NCBI RefSeq assembly: GCF_013133795.1
Contig: NZ_JABGBN010000008.1
Span: 60,455-124,454 of the forward strand
Direction: 5' to 3'
DNA from: Pelistega suis
GTDB taxonomy: Bacteria; Pseudomonadota; Gammaproteobacteria; Burkholderiales; Burkholderiaceae_B
DNA: 64,000 nt
Below are positions 17,840 to 28,124 of the stretch, in pieces. The position numbers were made by a program, and so were the translations under genes. How positions within the stretch are numbered: position 1 is the first letter of the stretch; every line of letters starts with the position of its first letter. Below the pieces are notes generated by a model, which searched no databases, was not told the origin of the DNA, and was given only the letters and a program-made list of their open reading frames with translations.

Positions 17840-18805
17840 GTGAGCGTTCAAGAAATTATTAGTCCAATTGCAGCGGATATGCAAGAGGTAGATGCGGTTA
17901 TTCGTTCTCGTTTAAATTCTGAAGTCGTTATGATTCGCACGATTGGTGAATACATCATTAGTGCGGGTGGTAAACGTATGCGTCCTGCGATGGTGCTGAT
18001 GGTAGCAAATGCACTTGGCTATAAGGGCAATTTACACCATATTCTGGCAGCCGTGATAGAGTTTATTCATACCTCTACGCTTTTGCATGATGATGTGGTT
18101 GATGAATCAGATATGCGTCGTGGTCGAGAGACAGCCAATGCGGTTTTTGGTAATGCAGCAAGTGTGTTAGTGGGTGACTATTTATATTCACGTTCATTCG
18201 AAATGATGGTTGAAGTCGATTCAATGCGTGTGATGCAGATTCTTTCGCAGGCGACGACGGTGATTGCCGAGGGTGAGGTGCTTCAGTTGTTGAATGTACA
18301 TGACCCTGATGTGACAGTAGAGCGTTATTTACAGGTTGTACGTTATAAAACCGCTAAATTATTTGAAGCGGCAACACAGGTGGCGGCTGTTATTGCTGGC
18401 GCTAGTCCAGAGGTAGAAGAAGCAGCAGCAGCGTATGGTCGTCATGTCGGTACAGCTTTCCAATTGATTGATGATGTCTTGGATTATTCGGGTTCTGCGG
18501 AGAGTTTGGGTAAAAATGTCGGCGATGATTTGCGTGAGGGCAAGCCAACATTACCCTTAATTCGTGTGATGGAAGTGGGTACGCCAGAGCAACAAGCCTT
18601 AATTCGTCAAGCGATTGAGACAGGTGAAGCAGACTTTGAGGCCGTTGCTGCGGCGATTAGAGCGACGGATGCACTAGAGTATACTCGTCAGATGGCGATT
18701 AAAGAGGCCGAAATTGCTCAAAAAGCCTTAGATTTAATTCCTGATTCTGACTATAAAAAATCACTTCGTTTATTCGCGCGTTTTTCAGTAGAGCGTGATC
18801 GTTAA
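17840..18805 (+). CDS. ispB: Octaprenyl-diphosphate synthase (polyprenyl synthase)
   Basis: Adds isopentenyl units to farnesyl diphosphate to make the side chain of ubiquinone. The 321-residue protein has the first Asp-rich motif DDVVD at residues 84-88 (in LLHDDVVDESDMRRG) and the second DDVLD at 211-215 (in FQLIDDVLDYSG), plus GGKRMRPA near residue 43. These features and the length fit long-chain trans-prenyltransferases. It starts with GTG 17840 (MSVQEIISPIAADM). In relatives ispB often sits beside rplU-rpmA-obgE; here those lie 34 kb away. A hairpin terminator follows at 18826. Confidence 0.93.
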   Translation: MSVQEIISPIAADMQEVDAVIRSRLNSEVVMIRTIGEYIISAGGKRMRPAMVLMVANALGYKGNLHHILAAVIEFIHTSTLLHDDVVDESDMRRGRETANAVFGNAASVLVGDYLYSRSFEMMVEVDSMRVMQILSQATTVIAEGEVLQLLNVHDPDVTVERYLQVVRYKTAKLFEAATQVAAVIAGASPEVEEAAAAYGRHVGTAFQLIDDVLDYSGSAESLGKNVGDDLREGKPTLPLIRVMEVGTPEQQALIRQAIETGEADFEAVAAAIRATDALEYTRQMAIKEAEIAQKALDLIPDSDYKKSLRLFARFSVERDR

Positions 18806-18825
18806 GCGCAGTAGATGAGAGTGAC

Positions 18826-18862
18826 AAGGGTATTTCCTAATAGTAGGTAATGCCCTTTTTTA
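18826..18862 (+). terminator. Rho-independent terminator of ispB
   Basis: AAGGGTATT (from 18826) pairs with AATGCCCTT before a T run at 18855-18861, with an inner CCTA/TAGG stem. It lies 20 bp after the ispB stop and before the glnH promoter. Confidence 0.75.
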
Positions 18863-18924
18863 TTACATTTACTTATATTTAGAATAAATTTGGGTGTGAT
18901 ATTACGCCTTAAGGAGACTATGTC

Positions 18925-19671
18925 ATGAAAAAACTCTCGGCTGTATTTTTAGGATTAGCAACGACTTTTGCATTTAATGCCTATGCGGCGGATAAAGAAA
19001 TTATCGTTGCCACCGACACAGCATTCGTGCCATTCCAATTCAAAGATGGTGATAAATATACTGGTTTTGATATTGATTTATTTGATGCCATTGCACGTGA
19101 GGCGGGTATCAAGTATAAATTACAGCCGATGGATTTTAATGGTATTATCCCGAGCTTACAGACACGCAATGTGGATGCAGCAATTGCGGGTATTTCCATC
19201 AAAGAAGAGCGTAAGAAGATTCTCGACTTTTCTGATCCTTACTACAATAGTGGGATTGCCATTATGGTGCGCACAGCAGATGTTGATAAGATTAAGAGTT
19301 TAGATGATCTTAAGGAAAAAACAGTAGCAATTAAAACAGGCTCGGGTCCTGTCGATTTCGTGAAGAAAAATGTACCCAGTGCCAAAATTAAACTCTTCCC
19401 TAATAGCGATAACTCTTTCTTAGATTTGCAGTCAGGTAATTCAGATGCGGTGGTTTATGATACGCCTAATTTACAGTACTACGCTAAAACAGCAGGTCAG
19501 GGTAAAGTAGTGGTGAGTGCTATTTTAAATAGTGATGATCAATATGGTATCGCCTTTCCTAAAGGAAGCGATTTAGTGGCAAAAGTCAATGAAGGTCTTA
19601 AGAAAGTCCGTGCAAGCGGTGAATACGATAAGATTCATGCAAAATGGTTTGGTGATGCACCTGCCAAATAA
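18925..19671 (+). CDS. glnH: Glutamine ABC transporter substrate-binding protein
   Basis: Periplasmic binding protein of a polar amino acid ABC transporter, 248 residues. A cleavable signal peptide MKKLSAVFLGLATTFAFNAYA (cut after about residue 21) is followed by the family-3 opening IIVATDTAFVPFQFKDGD and TGFDIDLFDAIAREAG. AAIAGISIKEERKKILDFSDPYY is the ligand-pocket signature of GlnH/ArtJ-like proteins. AAGGAG lies 9 bases before the ATG. GlnH is the best match, but arginine or another polar amino acid cannot be excluded. An internal hairpin between this gene and glnP probably raises the amount of binding protein relative to the membrane parts. Confidence 0.9.
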   Translation: MKKLSAVFLGLATTFAFNAYAADKEIIVATDTAFVPFQFKDGDKYTGFDIDLFDAIAREAGIKYKLQPMDFNGIIPSLQTRNVDAAIAGISIKEERKKILDFSDPYYNSGIAIMVRTADVDKIKSLDDLKEKTVAIKTGSGPVDFVKKNVPSAKIKLFPNSDNSFLDLQSGNSDAVVYDTPNLQYYAKTAGQGKVVVSAILNSDDQYGIAFPKGSDLVAKVNEGLKKVRASGEYDKIHAKWFGDAPAK

Positions 19672-19698
19672 GGTTTAATGCCAGTTATCGTGCTGTTG

Positions 19699-19740
19699 AG
19701 GTGATGAATCTTTGGGGTTTCATCACCTATTTTTATTTTT
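19699..19740 (+). terminator. Hairpin with T-rich tail between glnH and glnP
   Basis: AGGTGATGA (19699-19707) pairs with TCATCACCT (19720-19728), then ATTTTTATTTTT. Its position inside a transporter operon suggests partial termination or 3'-end protection of the glnH message, giving excess binding protein. Confidence 0.7.
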
Positions 19741-19762
19741 AAACTATTGAAAAAATTTTGTT

Positions 19763-20473
19763 ATGGATGTTGATTTTCAAGTAATTGTTGATGCTTTACC
19801 TGATTTATGGAAAGGTGCTCAATTAACAATAAAAATTACGCTACTTGGCTTAATCGGTGGTGTTATTTTAGGGGCTTTGGTGGGGGTGATTCGTGCTTAT
19901 GCACCGTCTTGGTCAGATAATGAGTTTAGATCTAAGCATCCTGTGGGAGGTGTCTTATTACCCTTAGTATCTTGGATAGCAAAAGCCTATGTGCTACTGA
20001 TTCGTGGTACGCCCATGGTTGTACAAGTGATGTTTATTTACTTTGCCTTTCCTTTGATTTTTCAGGTGCGAGTGGATGGTATGACGGCGGCAATTGCTAC
20101 CTTGATGATTAATTCAGGAGCTTATATCGCTGAAATTGTACGAGGCAGTCTATTGTCAGTTTCTAAAGGGCTCTATGAGGCTGGTTTAGCGATGGGTTTG
20201 CCCTTTTATAAAATCATTACGAAGATTATTGGGCCGATTGCTTTTCGCCGCATGATTCCTGCATTAGGTAATCAATGCATTATTAGTCTCAAAGACACGT
20301 CCATTTTTATCGTTATTGGGGTGGCAGAACTCACGCGTCAAGGACAAGAAATTATGGCAACCAATTATCGTGCTATTGAAATTTGGGGGGCTGTGGCCTT
20401 TTTCTATCTAGTGATGACAGGCATTATTGCTTTAGGGCTAAAGTTAATTGAGAAGAAAATGAGGATTCTATAA
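19763..20473 (+). CDS. glnP: Glutamine ABC transporter permease
   Basis: Inner-membrane permease of the polar amino acid ABC family, 236 residues. Five hydrophobic segments are visible, starting with LTIKITLLGLIGGVILGALVGVI, and the segment VLLIRGTPMVVQVMFIYFAF is the conserved RGTP region. The EAA loop that contacts the ATPase is YEAGLAMGLPFYKIITKIIGPIAFRRMIPALGNQ. The protein likely forms a homodimer. The ATPase gene starts within its stop codon (TAATG), so translation is coupled. Confidence 0.92.
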   Translation: MDVDFQVIVDALPDLWKGAQLTIKITLLGLIGGVILGALVGVIRAYAPSWSDNEFRSKHPVGGVLLPLVSWIAKAYVLLIRGTPMVVQVMFIYFAFPLIFQVRVDGMTAAIATLMINSGAYIAEIVRGSLLSVSKGLYEAGLAMGLPFYKIITKIIGPIAFRRMIPALGNQCIISLKDTSIFIVIGVAELTRQGQEIMATNYRAIEIWGAVAFFYLVMTGIIALGLKLIEKKMRIL

Positions 20474-21207
20474 TGTCGACACCCATTGTTCAATTTAAAA
20501 ATGTGACTAAGAAATTCGGTGCTCATACGATTCTGGATGGCGTAGATTTAACTATCAATGAGGGTGAAGTGGTGGTGGTTATTGGTCCTTCAGGGTCAGG
20601 TAAATCAACTTTTTTACGGTGTATCAATGCATTAGAGACGATACAAGGAGGTGATTTAATTGTGGGTAGCCATAGTGTCAAATCCTCACCCGCTGAATTG
20701 AGAGCGTTGCGCCGTGAGGCAGGTATGGTGTTTCAGCAGTTTAATCTATTTCCTCAACTGACGGCATTGGAAAATGTTATGTTTGGGCCAAAACAGATTC
20801 GTGGCGTCACTCATGCTAAAGCCAAAGAAGAGGCGGAAGCTTTGCTGAGAAAAGTGGGACTGGGTGAGCGCATGAATCACTATCCTAGCGAGTTATCAGG
20901 TGGACAACAGCAACGAGTGGCTATTGCGCGTGCGTTGGCGATTAAGCCTAAGCTAATGCTATTTGATGAGCCAACATCAGCATTGGATCCCGAGTTACGA
21001 CATGAGGTACTTAAAGTCATGCAAGACTTAGCACAAGACGGTATGACCATGGTCGTGGTGACGCATGAAATTAGTTTTGCAGAAAAAGTCGGTACACGAC
21101 TCATTTTTATTGATAAGGGTAAAATTGCGCATGATGGATCGCCTAAGGAACTAATATCCCTACCACCAAGTCAGCGTTTAAAAGATTTCTTGCAACACGT
21201 GAAGTAA
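20473..21207 (+). CDS. glnQ: Glutamine ABC transporter ATPase
   Basis: Cytoplasmic ATPase energising glutamine uptake, 244 residues. Walker A is GPSGSGKST (residues 38-46), the Q-loop is MVFQQFNLFPQLTALENV, the signature is LSGGQQQRVAIARALA and Walker B with the catalytic Glu is LMLFDEPTSALD, followed by the H-loop VVVTHEISFAEKV. All catalytic elements are intact. It overlaps the glnP stop by one base and ends the operon; no obvious terminator is seen before ilvD. Confidence 0.94.
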   Translation: MSTPIVQFKNVTKKFGAHTILDGVDLTINEGEVVVVIGPSGSGKSTFLRCINALETIQGGDLIVGSHSVKSSPAELRALRREAGMVFQQFNLFPQLTALENVMFGPKQIRGVTHAKAKEEAEALLRKVGLGERMNHYPSELSGGQQQRVAIARALAIKPKLMLFDEPTSALDPELRHEVLKVMQDLAQDGMTMVVVTHEISFAEKVGTRLIFIDKGKIAHDGSPKELISLPPSQRLKDFLQHVK

Positions 21208-21251
21208 AATAAACACCTATCTGATAATTTAGCTTTTCATAGGAAGGATGT

Positions 21252-23114
21252 ATGCCTGCTTATCGTTCAAAAACCTCAACCCATGGTCGTAATATGGCTG
21301 GTGCTCGTGCTTTATGGCGAGCAACTGGTATGAAAGATAGTGATTTTGGTAAACCCATTATTGCTGTCGTGAACTCATTCACGCAGTTTGTGCCGGGACA
21401 CGTACATCTTAAAGACTTAGGTCAACTAGTCGCTCGCCAAATTGAACAAGCAGGTGGAGTGGCCAAAGAGTTTAATACTATTGCGATTGATGACGGTATT
21501 GCGATGGGGCATGGTGGCATGTTGTATTCTTTGCCTTCTCGTGATTTGATTGCGGATTCTGTCGAGTATATGGTTAATGCACATTGTGCTGATGCGATGG
21601 TCTGTATTTCTAATTGCGATAAGATTACTCCAGGCATGTTAATGGCTGCAATGCGCCTTAATATCCCAACTATTTTTGTTTCGGGTGGCCCTATGGAAGC
21701 AGGTAAAGTGGTTTTACCTGGTTCAGAAAAAGTTATTAAGCTAGATCTTGTGGATGCTATGATTAAAGCAGCAGATCCCGATGTTTCTGATGCAGAGACA
21801 GATAGTGTAGAGCGTAGTGCTTGTCCTACCTGTGGTTCTTGTTCAGGTATGTTTACGGCTAACTCAATGAACTGTCTAACAGAAGCGTTGGGTTTGTCTT
21901 TGCCAGGCAATGGTACGATTGTCGCGACACATGCGTTGCGTAAAGGTTTATTTGAGCAAGCGGGTACTTTGATTGTTGACCTTGCTCGTCGTTATTATGA
22001 ACAAGATGATGAGAGTGTATTACCTCGTAGTATTGCGACAAAAGCTGCTTTTGAAAATGCCATGGTGCTTGATGTTGCGATGGGTGGTTCGACCAATACC
22101 GTACTGCATTTATTAGCTGCGGCGCAAGAAGCAGGTGTAGATTTCACGATGAAAGACATTGATGCCATCTCTCGTCGTGTGCCATGTCTATGTAAAGTAG
22201 CGCCAGCAACGAGCCAGTACCATATCGAAGATGTACATCGTGCCGGTGGCATCCTAGGTATTTTGGCTGAGTTAAATCGTGCAGGTTTGGTAGATACGAC
22301 GGTAAACAATATTCATAGTGGTACCTTAGGTAAGGCGATTGAGGCTTGGGATGTAAAAGCCGCTAATGTTAAGGCAGAGACCGTAGAGTTTTTTAAAGCT
22401 TCACCCGGTGGCGTACCTACACAAGTGGCATTTAGCCAGAATCGTTATTTCAATGAGCTAGACTTAAATCGTGCCGATGGTTGTATTCGTGATAAAGCGC
22501 ATGCTTATTCTCAAGACGGTGGTTTAGCGGTGCTCTACGGTAATTTAGCGACCAATGGTTGTATCGTCAAAACAGCGGGTGTGGATGAAAGTATTCTGAC
22601 GTTTACGGGCAAAGCGATTGTATTTGAAAGTCAAGAAGATGCCACAGCAGGTATTTTGGGCGGTGATGTCCAAGAAGGTCATGTTGTCATTATTCGCTAT
22701 GAGGGTCCTAAAGGCGGGCCGGGCATGCAAGAAATGTTGTATCCAACCTCTTACCTTAAATCAAAAGGCTTAGGTGCTAAAGCTGCCTTATTAACAGATG
22801 GACGTTTTTCAGGTGGTTCTTCTGGTCTAGTCATTGGTCATGCATCACCAGAGGCAGCCGAAGGTGGTAATATTGCATTAGTACAAAATGGTGATGAGAT
22901 TCAAATCGATATCCCTAATCGTAAAATTCATTTGGCTATTTCGGATGAGGAATTAGCTACTCGCCGTCAAGCAATGGAAGCGAAAGGGGATAAGGCATGG
23001 AAACCTGAGAGTCGCGAACGCTATGTATCGCAAGCTTTACAGGCATATGCAGCGATGGCAACATCGGCTGACCGTGGTGCCGTCCGTGATTTGAGTCAAT
23101 TAAAACGTAAATAA
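21252..23114 (+). CDS. ilvD: Dihydroxy-acid dehydratase
   Basis: Iron-sulfur enzyme that dehydrates 2,3-dihydroxy acids to the 2-oxo acids leading to valine, isoleucine, leucine and pantothenate. At 620 residues it matches the longer enterobacterial-type form. Candidate cluster and active-site cysteines are in [10 protein letters not shown] (Cys122) and [19 protein letters not shown] (Cys191, Cys194, Cys197). The C-terminal [22 protein letters not shown] is the family signature. AGGAAGGATG places a ribosome site directly before ATG 21252. A strong terminator follows. No other ilv gene is adjacent. Confidence 0.96.
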   Translation: MPAYRSKTSTHGRNMAGARALWRATGMKDSDFGKPIIAVVNSFTQFVPGHVHLKDLGQLVARQIEQAGGVAKEFNTIAIDDGIAMGHGGMLYSLPSRDLIADSVEYMVNAHCADAMVCISNCDKITPGMLMAAMRLNIPTIFVSGGPMEAGKVVLPGSEKVIKLDLVDAMIKAADPDVSDAETDSVERSACPTCGSCSGMFTANSMNCLTEALGLSLPGNGTIVATHALRKGLFEQAGTLIVDLARRYYEQDDESVLPRSIATKAAFENAMVLDVAMGGSTNTVLHLLAAAQEAGVDFTMKDIDAISRRVPCLCKVAPATSQYHIEDVHRAGGILGILAELNRAGLVDTTVNNIHSGTLGKAIEAWDVKAANVKAETVEFFKASPGGVPTQVAFSQNRYFNELDLNRADGCIRDKAHAYSQDGGLAVLYGNLATNGCIVKTAGVDESILTFTGKAIVFESQEDATAGILGGDVQEGHVVIIRYEGPKGGPGMQEMLYPTSYLKSKGLGAKAALLTDGRFSGGSSGLVIGHASPEAAEGGNIALVQNGDEIQIDIPNRKIHLAISDEELATRRQAMEAKGDKAWKPESRERYVSQALQAYAAMATSADRGAVRDLSQLKRK

Positions 23115-23136
23115 AATAGACGTTATTTGACGTGAG

Positions 23137-23166
23137 AACCCATCGTTGTATGCGATGGGTTTTTTG
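23137..23166 (+). terminator. Rho-independent terminator of ilvD
   Basis: AACCCATCG (23137-23145) pairs with CGATGGGTT (23153-23161) and is followed by TTTTTG. It overlaps the region just before the sulfatase start at 23188. Confidence 0.85.
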
Positions 23167-23187
23167 TTGATTGTTAGGTTTAAAGGT

Positions 23188-25170
23188 ATGTATCAACCCT
23201 CCATAGTAATTGTGCCATTGTGGCTAATCTTTATTTATCAGTTTTTATTGTTGGCAGCACATCGTCGAGCGATGGTAAAAGCCTTTGTTGCTCAGGATAT
23301 TTTAGAAAACCCGGAGCATCAATTATCGGTAAGAAGAATGTTCGCGTTAGGGCATCGATTTGATATGAAAGTGCTATCGATGGTTGTCGGTATTCCTATG
23401 ATTATTGGGACAGTAGTGCTTTATTTCACCTCCCACATTGCGCTAGGTATTGCGATAGTGATGTTTGTGCTGTGTTTAGTGCTTAATGGCATTATTGTCG
23501 GTAACTTTTACTACTTTAAGACCTATAACAATTACTACGATATTTTTATGTTTGGTCTCGTGGAGGATGATACGCAAGCCGTTTTAAAAAATATTTATGA
23601 GGACTACCCGATTATTCGCCTTGTATTAGGTGTGTTATTGAGTGCTCTGTTGCCGGCGTATTTTTGCTATCAAGCGATACATTTAAACTGGTTTGCTTTT
23701 GACGCGCTATGGCTCCAAATTATTTTGTCAGTAGTGAGTGTGCTGTGCATTGCTTTAGCCGCAAGAGGTGCGATACGTTCTAAGCCATTGGGACGAGGGC
23801 AGGCTCAAGTGAGCTCTTTAAGTATTTTGAATAAAATGGTTCCTGACGGCGTGACTGCTATGAGTTGGGCATTTACCGATCGTAAGGCACAAATTAGTTT
23901 TGACGTGGTGACAGCAGAGCAAGGAAAAGCCTTGTTACGTCGTATGGGTGAGATAGAGGATTTTCATGATACAACCCCTAAAAATAATTATCTTGCTCAA
24001 GAAAAACCTCATGTGGTTTTTGCCTTAATGGAGAGTTTTGGAAATAATATCTTAATTCACGACCATGCAGAGCATAATGATTTGCTAGGTCGTCTTCGTC
24101 CTTATTGGCAAAAGGGTTTTGTGTTTGAACGGTTTTGTTCGGACTATGATGGTACCGCCCCGAGTTTAGCGAATATCTTTTTTCATAGTGATATTCAAAA
24201 TATCAGCCAAACCATTGCTCAGCATACTTCTTTAGGAGAAACCCCTTTTGAGGTATATAAAGCACAAGGCTATAAGACTGTTTTTATTACGGCTGGCAAT
24301 ATGATGTGGCGTAATTTAGCCAATTACTTCCCTCTACAAGGGGTAGATGAGTTGTATGACCAGAATAATATGATGGAAATATTTCCTGAAGCAAAGGCTT
24401 CTCTTTCTTATTGGGGGGTGGCGGATGAATATGCTTTTGCATTGGCTCAAAAACTTCTCGAAGAAAGTAAGGAACCATTATTTATCAGTATTTTGACAAT
24501 GACAAATCATCCTCCTTATAAAGTACCAGCGCATTACCATCTTAAACCTCTACAGCCAGCGTGTTTACAGGGGAGATATGGTAATGAGGATACGGAGCGA
24601 TTAGCGGTTTTAGGAACTTATCAATATGCTTGTGATACCTTGGGTGGTTTTCTGCAAGCGATAGATAAAAAAGATACTCAAGCTCGTCAAATTATCGTTG
24701 CGGCAACAGGAGATCATCATTTTAGAGGGGTTTATGTTAATCAACCCAAAGAGGTTTTTTTAGCAAAGTCTGTCCCATTTTTTGTCTATTTGTCTAGCGA
24801 TTTACAGACACAAATGGATTTGTCTTTTGATAAAAACAGAGTCGCCTCGCATAAAGATATTATGCCGACACTCTATCATTTGAGTTTGTCCCAAGCTACT
24901 TATTGGCATGGCTGTGGTCGTTCATTGTTTTCGACAGAGCAACGGTTCGAGTTTGCTTATAATGAGAAGTCCTTATTTGCGACAGTAGAGGGGGTGATGG
25001 ATTTAGGTGCTCAGCCTTGTATAGCTTATCCATGGTCTTCATCAGAGAGTGGCTGGAAGGTAGAGGTGAATAGTCGTCCTTTAACGGCCAGCGAGCAGGA
25101 TAAAGCCCTCGCATTTCAGGACTTTATCCGGTGGCAGATCAATTATTTGGTTACGCAAGCACAATCCTAA
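23188..25170 (+). CDS. LTA synthase-like sulfatase / phosphoglycerol transferase family protein
   Basis: Inner-membrane protein of about 660 residues with roughly five N-terminal transmembrane segments and a C-terminal alkaline-phosphatase-fold domain facing the periplasm. Catalytic-domain hallmarks: VVFALMESFGNNI (metal-binding Glu), SDYDGTAPSLANIFF with the nucleophilic Thr at about residue 322, TMTNHPPYKVP, and AATGDHHFRGV (metal-binding Asp-His). These are features of the LtaS/MdoB/EptA-like superfamily. In Gram-negative bacteria such proteins transfer phosphoglycerol onto periplasmic glucans or modify envelope glycans; the acceptor here is not known. I chose ATG 23188, preceded by AAAGG; an in-frame TTG at 23146 lies in the ilvD terminator. 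Its stop codon overlaps that of the convergent ppc. Confidence 0.82.
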   Translation: MYQPSIVIVPLWLIFIYQFLLLAAHRRAMVKAFVAQDILENPEHQLSVRRMFALGHRFDMKVLSMVVGIPMIIGTVVLYFTSHIALGIAIVMFVLCLVLNGIIVGNFYYFKTYNNYYDIFMFGLVEDDTQAVLKNIYEDYPIIRLVLGVLLSALLPAYFCYQAIHLNWFAFDALWLQIILSVVSVLCIALAARGAIRSKPLGRGQAQVSSLSILNKMVPDGVTAMSWAFTDRKAQISFDVVTAEQGKALLRRMGEIEDFHDTTPKNNYLAQEKPHVVFALMESFGNNILIHDHAEHNDLLGRLRPYWQKGFVFERFCSDYDGTAPSLANIFFHSDIQNISQTIAQHTSLGETPFEVYKAQGYKTVFITAGNMMWRNLANYFPLQGVDELYDQNNMMEIFPEAKASLSYWGVADEYAFALAQKLLEESKEPLFISILTMTNHPPYKVPAHYHLKPLQPACLQGRYGNEDTERLAVLGTYQYACDTLGGFLQAIDKKDTQARQIIVAATGDHHFRGVYVNQPKEVFLAKSVPFFVYLSSDLQTQMDLSFDKNRVASHKDIMPTLYHLSLSQATYWHGCGRSLFSTEQRFEFAYNEKSLFATVEGVMDLGAQPCIAYPWSSSESGWKVEVNSRPLTASEQDKALAFQDFIRWQINYLVTQAQS

Positions 25171-28001
25171 CCTGAGTTACGTAAGCCTGCAGCAATGCCG
25201 TTAATGGTGAGATGGACACTGCGCTCATCGCGTAGGCTCTCATAACGGTTTTGCTGTGTTTCTGCACGGTGCTGACGTAGGCGACCAATAACCTCCACTT
25301 GTAGATAATTGAGGGGGTCAATATAAGCAAAACGTTCTTGTAATATATTCGCCAATGCTTTGTTATTATCTAATAATTCCTCAATATCAAGAATCTCTTT
25401 TAGGCTTTTAACCGTTAGCGCATGTTCATGCTTAATCATAGAAAAAATTCGGTGACGTAGCGTCTCATCACTAACCAAGGTACTATATTGCTCAGCGATT
25501 TTTAAATCTGACTTGGCTAATACCATCTCCATATTTGAAAGCATTGTTTTAAAGAAACGCCAGCCTTTTGCCATATGACGTAAACGAGCTAATCTGTCTG
25601 AGCGACTATTGGGCTCACAGTCAAAACCTTGCTCTAAATAGGTATGTATTGCTGTACCAAAGCCATACCAACCTGGTAATAAGACTCGGCATTGAGCCCA
25701 AGAGAAGCCCCAAGGAATAGCGCGCAAATCCTCGATACGTTGCCCTTTTTTGCGAGAAGCAGGACGAGAGCCGATATTCAGTCCCGCAATTTCATTAATC
25801 GGAGTGGCAGCAAAGAAGTAATTGACAAAACCCTCAGTGCCATAGACCAATTGACGATAAGTGCGCTGTGAAAGTTGAGATAGCTGCTCCAGTAGGTTCT
25901 GATGTTCTTGCATAAAGAGGTCGGGTTCAGACGCTTGTTTGCCGACCGAGGTTTGTAAGGTCGCGCTGAGGAGATGTTCTAAATGCCATTTACCCAAGGC
26001 AGCAGAGCGATATTTGTTCTGAATCACTTCTCCTTGTTCGGTGAGACGAATTTGTCCAGCGACAGAGCCCGGTGATTGAGCCAAAATAGCGTCAAAGCTA
26101 GAGCCTCCGCCACGGCCGACGGCTCCTCCGCGTCCATGGAACATGCGTAAACGGACGGCATGTTTTTTAAATACCTCCACTAAAGCTTTTTCAGCTTTAT
26201 ATAAAGACCAGTTAGAGGTGAGATAGCCCCCGTCTTTATTACTATCAGAATAGCCTAGCATCACTTCTTGTAGACCATGTTGTGCCTTTATTACACGCTC
26301 TTTGACAAGTGGAATGCTAAGCCATTGATCCATAATATTGGGACCTGCTTCTAGGTCAGGAATGGTTTCAAATAAAGGCACGACAATCAGACCATCATCG
26401 GCTTGAATAGGGATTGGATTACCTTGCTCATCGGTTTCTAGGCTGATGAGACCAGTTTCTTGCTGAAGAACTAGAATTTCCAATAAATCGCTTAAGGTTT
26501 CTGTATGCGAAACAATATATTGTTTGATAGCACGTTTACCATAGCGTTGACGCAGTTGTGCAGCTGTTTGGAGGATAAGTAATTCTTTGCTGGTTTGTTC
26601 GCTATATTGTTGCCATGGAGAGACCAAGGGGCGAGGGTTATGAAGCTCAGCAATGAGAAGTTCAACTTTTTCTTGTTCACTTAACTCAGCGTAGACCAAT
26701 GGTTTGCCTTGCAATGTTGTGCGATTGCGTCTATATAGTTCGGTTAATACTGCTTCGTGAACGTCAGAGCTTTGGCGCAAATCTACCGTAGCTAAGTGAA
26801 ATCCAAAAATCTTAACAGATTGAATTAAGGTATCCAGACGTAAATCCGCAATGGATTCGGCTTGATGCTGACGTAAGGAGTCTGCGATTAACTGCAAGTC
26901 TGCTAAGAAGTCTTGTGGGCTCGTATAAGGAGTAGCTGCCTGTACATTGAGAATTTGTAATTTGCCATCAGAGAAATCTTTGGCAGTTGCGGCAAGACGA
27001 GCATAGGTATTGATGATGACGCGACGATAAGGTTCATCTAAACGATGTGGAGAGCGATCGATACTGAGCTTGGATTGTTCTGACAGTGCTTCAGAAACAT
27101 CGGTTAATAAAGTGCTCATCGATAGCTCAGTACCGAGCGTTTTAAGCTCATCTAAATAGTGCTGAAAAAGGGTGACGGCTTGTTTACGAAATGCCGATTT
27201 TAGGGTATCCGCATTGACATTGGGGTTGCCGTCACGGTCACCACCAATCCACGAACCCATCGTGAGAAAAGAGGGCAGCTCATCAAATTGGGTTTTAAAT
27301 TGATGACGTACTTCTCTATTGAGTTGCTTATAAAGGGCGGGGATGGCTTTTAAAAAAGTCGTGGCGAAGTAGTTGTTGACATTATCTAACTCATTATCAA
27401 CCGTTAGCTTATTGGCTCGCAACATACGAGTGAGCCAGAGGATTTTGATATAGGCGGCTAATTCCTCAGCAAGCTCTTCTTGTTCTTCCTCATCATCAAG
27501 CTGATGATAGGTGATTAACTTCTGTGCAATAGCTTGATGTAGATCAAGCGTACTTTTGCGCTGTACCTCAGTTGGGTGTGCTGTGAGTACAGGAACGACA
27601 TTGGTCTGTTGTAAAGCAGAATACAGCTCTGCTGCGCTAATACCCTCTTGGTTGAGCATAGCCAAGGTATGCTTGAGGCTAGACGGGGAAGTTTTGGATT
27701 TGAGTAAGCGTTGTTGGTCGTGATCCTCGGCGATATTAGCGAGATGTAAAAAATAGCTAAACGCACGCGCCATCGTATTGGCTTCATCGTCAGAAAGTTG
27801 GTCAATAGCCTGACTTAGGGCTTGGATATTTTCTGTGTTGGGCTCTCGACGTGTGCGTACACTCGCACGGCGTAGTTCTTCAATATCATTAAATGCTTTT
27901 TCGCCGTCACTAGAGCGGATGGCCTCACCAAGGAGTTTGCCTAGTAGATAAATATCATTGTGCAGGCTTTTATTGCTTGTTTTAATGGCGTTATTCGTCA
28001 T
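25167..28001 (-). CDS. ppc: Phosphoenolpyruvate carboxylase
   Basis: Carboxylates phosphoenolpyruvate to oxaloacetate and so refills the citric acid cycle. The 944-residue product is somewhat longer than E. coli PEPC (883). Catalytic motifs are present: LTAHPTEVQRKS with the active-site His, the glycine-rich FHGRGGAVGRGGG loop, GYSDSNKDGGYLTSNW, and the conserved C-terminus RNSG (usually RNTG). A clean AAGGAG lies before ATG 28001. It is transcribed away from the liv genes, and the 390-bp gap between them is AT-rich and holds putative IclR-type sites. Confidence 0.95.
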   Translation of the reverse strand: MTNNAIKTSNKSLHNDIYLLGKLLGEAIRSSDGEKAFNDIEELRRASVRTRREPNTENIQALSQAIDQLSDDEANTMARAFSYFLHLANIAEDHDQQRLLKSKTSPSSLKHTLAMLNQEGISAAELYSALQQTNVVPVLTAHPTEVQRKSTLDLHQAIAQKLITYHQLDDEEEQEELAEELAAYIKILWLTRMLRANKLTVDNELDNVNNYFATTFLKAIPALYKQLNREVRHQFKTQFDELPSFLTMGSWIGGDRDGNPNVNADTLKSAFRKQAVTLFQHYLDELKTLGTELSMSTLLTDVSEALSEQSKLSIDRSPHRLDEPYRRVIINTYARLAATAKDFSDGKLQILNVQAATPYTSPQDFLADLQLIADSLRQHQAESIADLRLDTLIQSVKIFGFHLATVDLRQSSDVHEAVLTELYRRNRTTLQGKPLVYAELSEQEKVELLIAELHNPRPLVSPWQQYSEQTSKELLILQTAAQLRQRYGKRAIKQYIVSHTETLSDLLEILVLQQETGLISLETDEQGNPIPIQADDGLIVVPLFETIPDLEAGPNIMDQWLSIPLVKERVIKAQHGLQEVMLGYSDSNKDGGYLTSNWSLYKAEKALVEVFKKHAVRLRMFHGRGGAVGRGGGSSFDAILAQSPGSVAGQIRLTEQGEVIQNKYRSAALGKWHLEHLLSATLQTSVGKQASEPDLFMQEHQNLLEQLSQLSQRTYRQLVYGTEGFVNYFFAATPINEIAGLNIGSRPASRKKGQRIEDLRAIPWGFSWAQCRVLLPGWYGFGTAIHTYLEQGFDCEPNSRSDRLARLRHMAKGWRFFKTMLSNMEMVLAKSDLKIAEQYSTLVSDETLRHRIFSMIKHEHALTVKSLKEILDIEELLDNNKALANILQERFAYIDPLNYLQVEVIGRLRQHRAETQQNRYESLRDERSVHLTINGIAAGLRNSG

Positions 28002-28109
28002 ATTAGAAGTCTCCTTTCTTATTGTTTAAGTATAAGGGTATTCAGACTCATAAGGTATAAAAACGTCAATAAGATACTATTTTTACATGCAAGTAATTTT
28101 TAAAATAAT

Positions 28110-28124
28110 TACCGCATTGCAGAA
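28110..28124. promoter_or_regulatory. Candidate IclR-type operator, site A
   Basis: TACCGCATTGCAGAA is an imperfect 15-bp palindrome with 5 of 7 matching arm positions. It shares the GCA-N-TGC core with the perfect palindrome 183 bp downstream. It lies about 110 bp upstream of the ppc start codon, so it could act on ppc as well as on liv. Confidence 0.45.
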
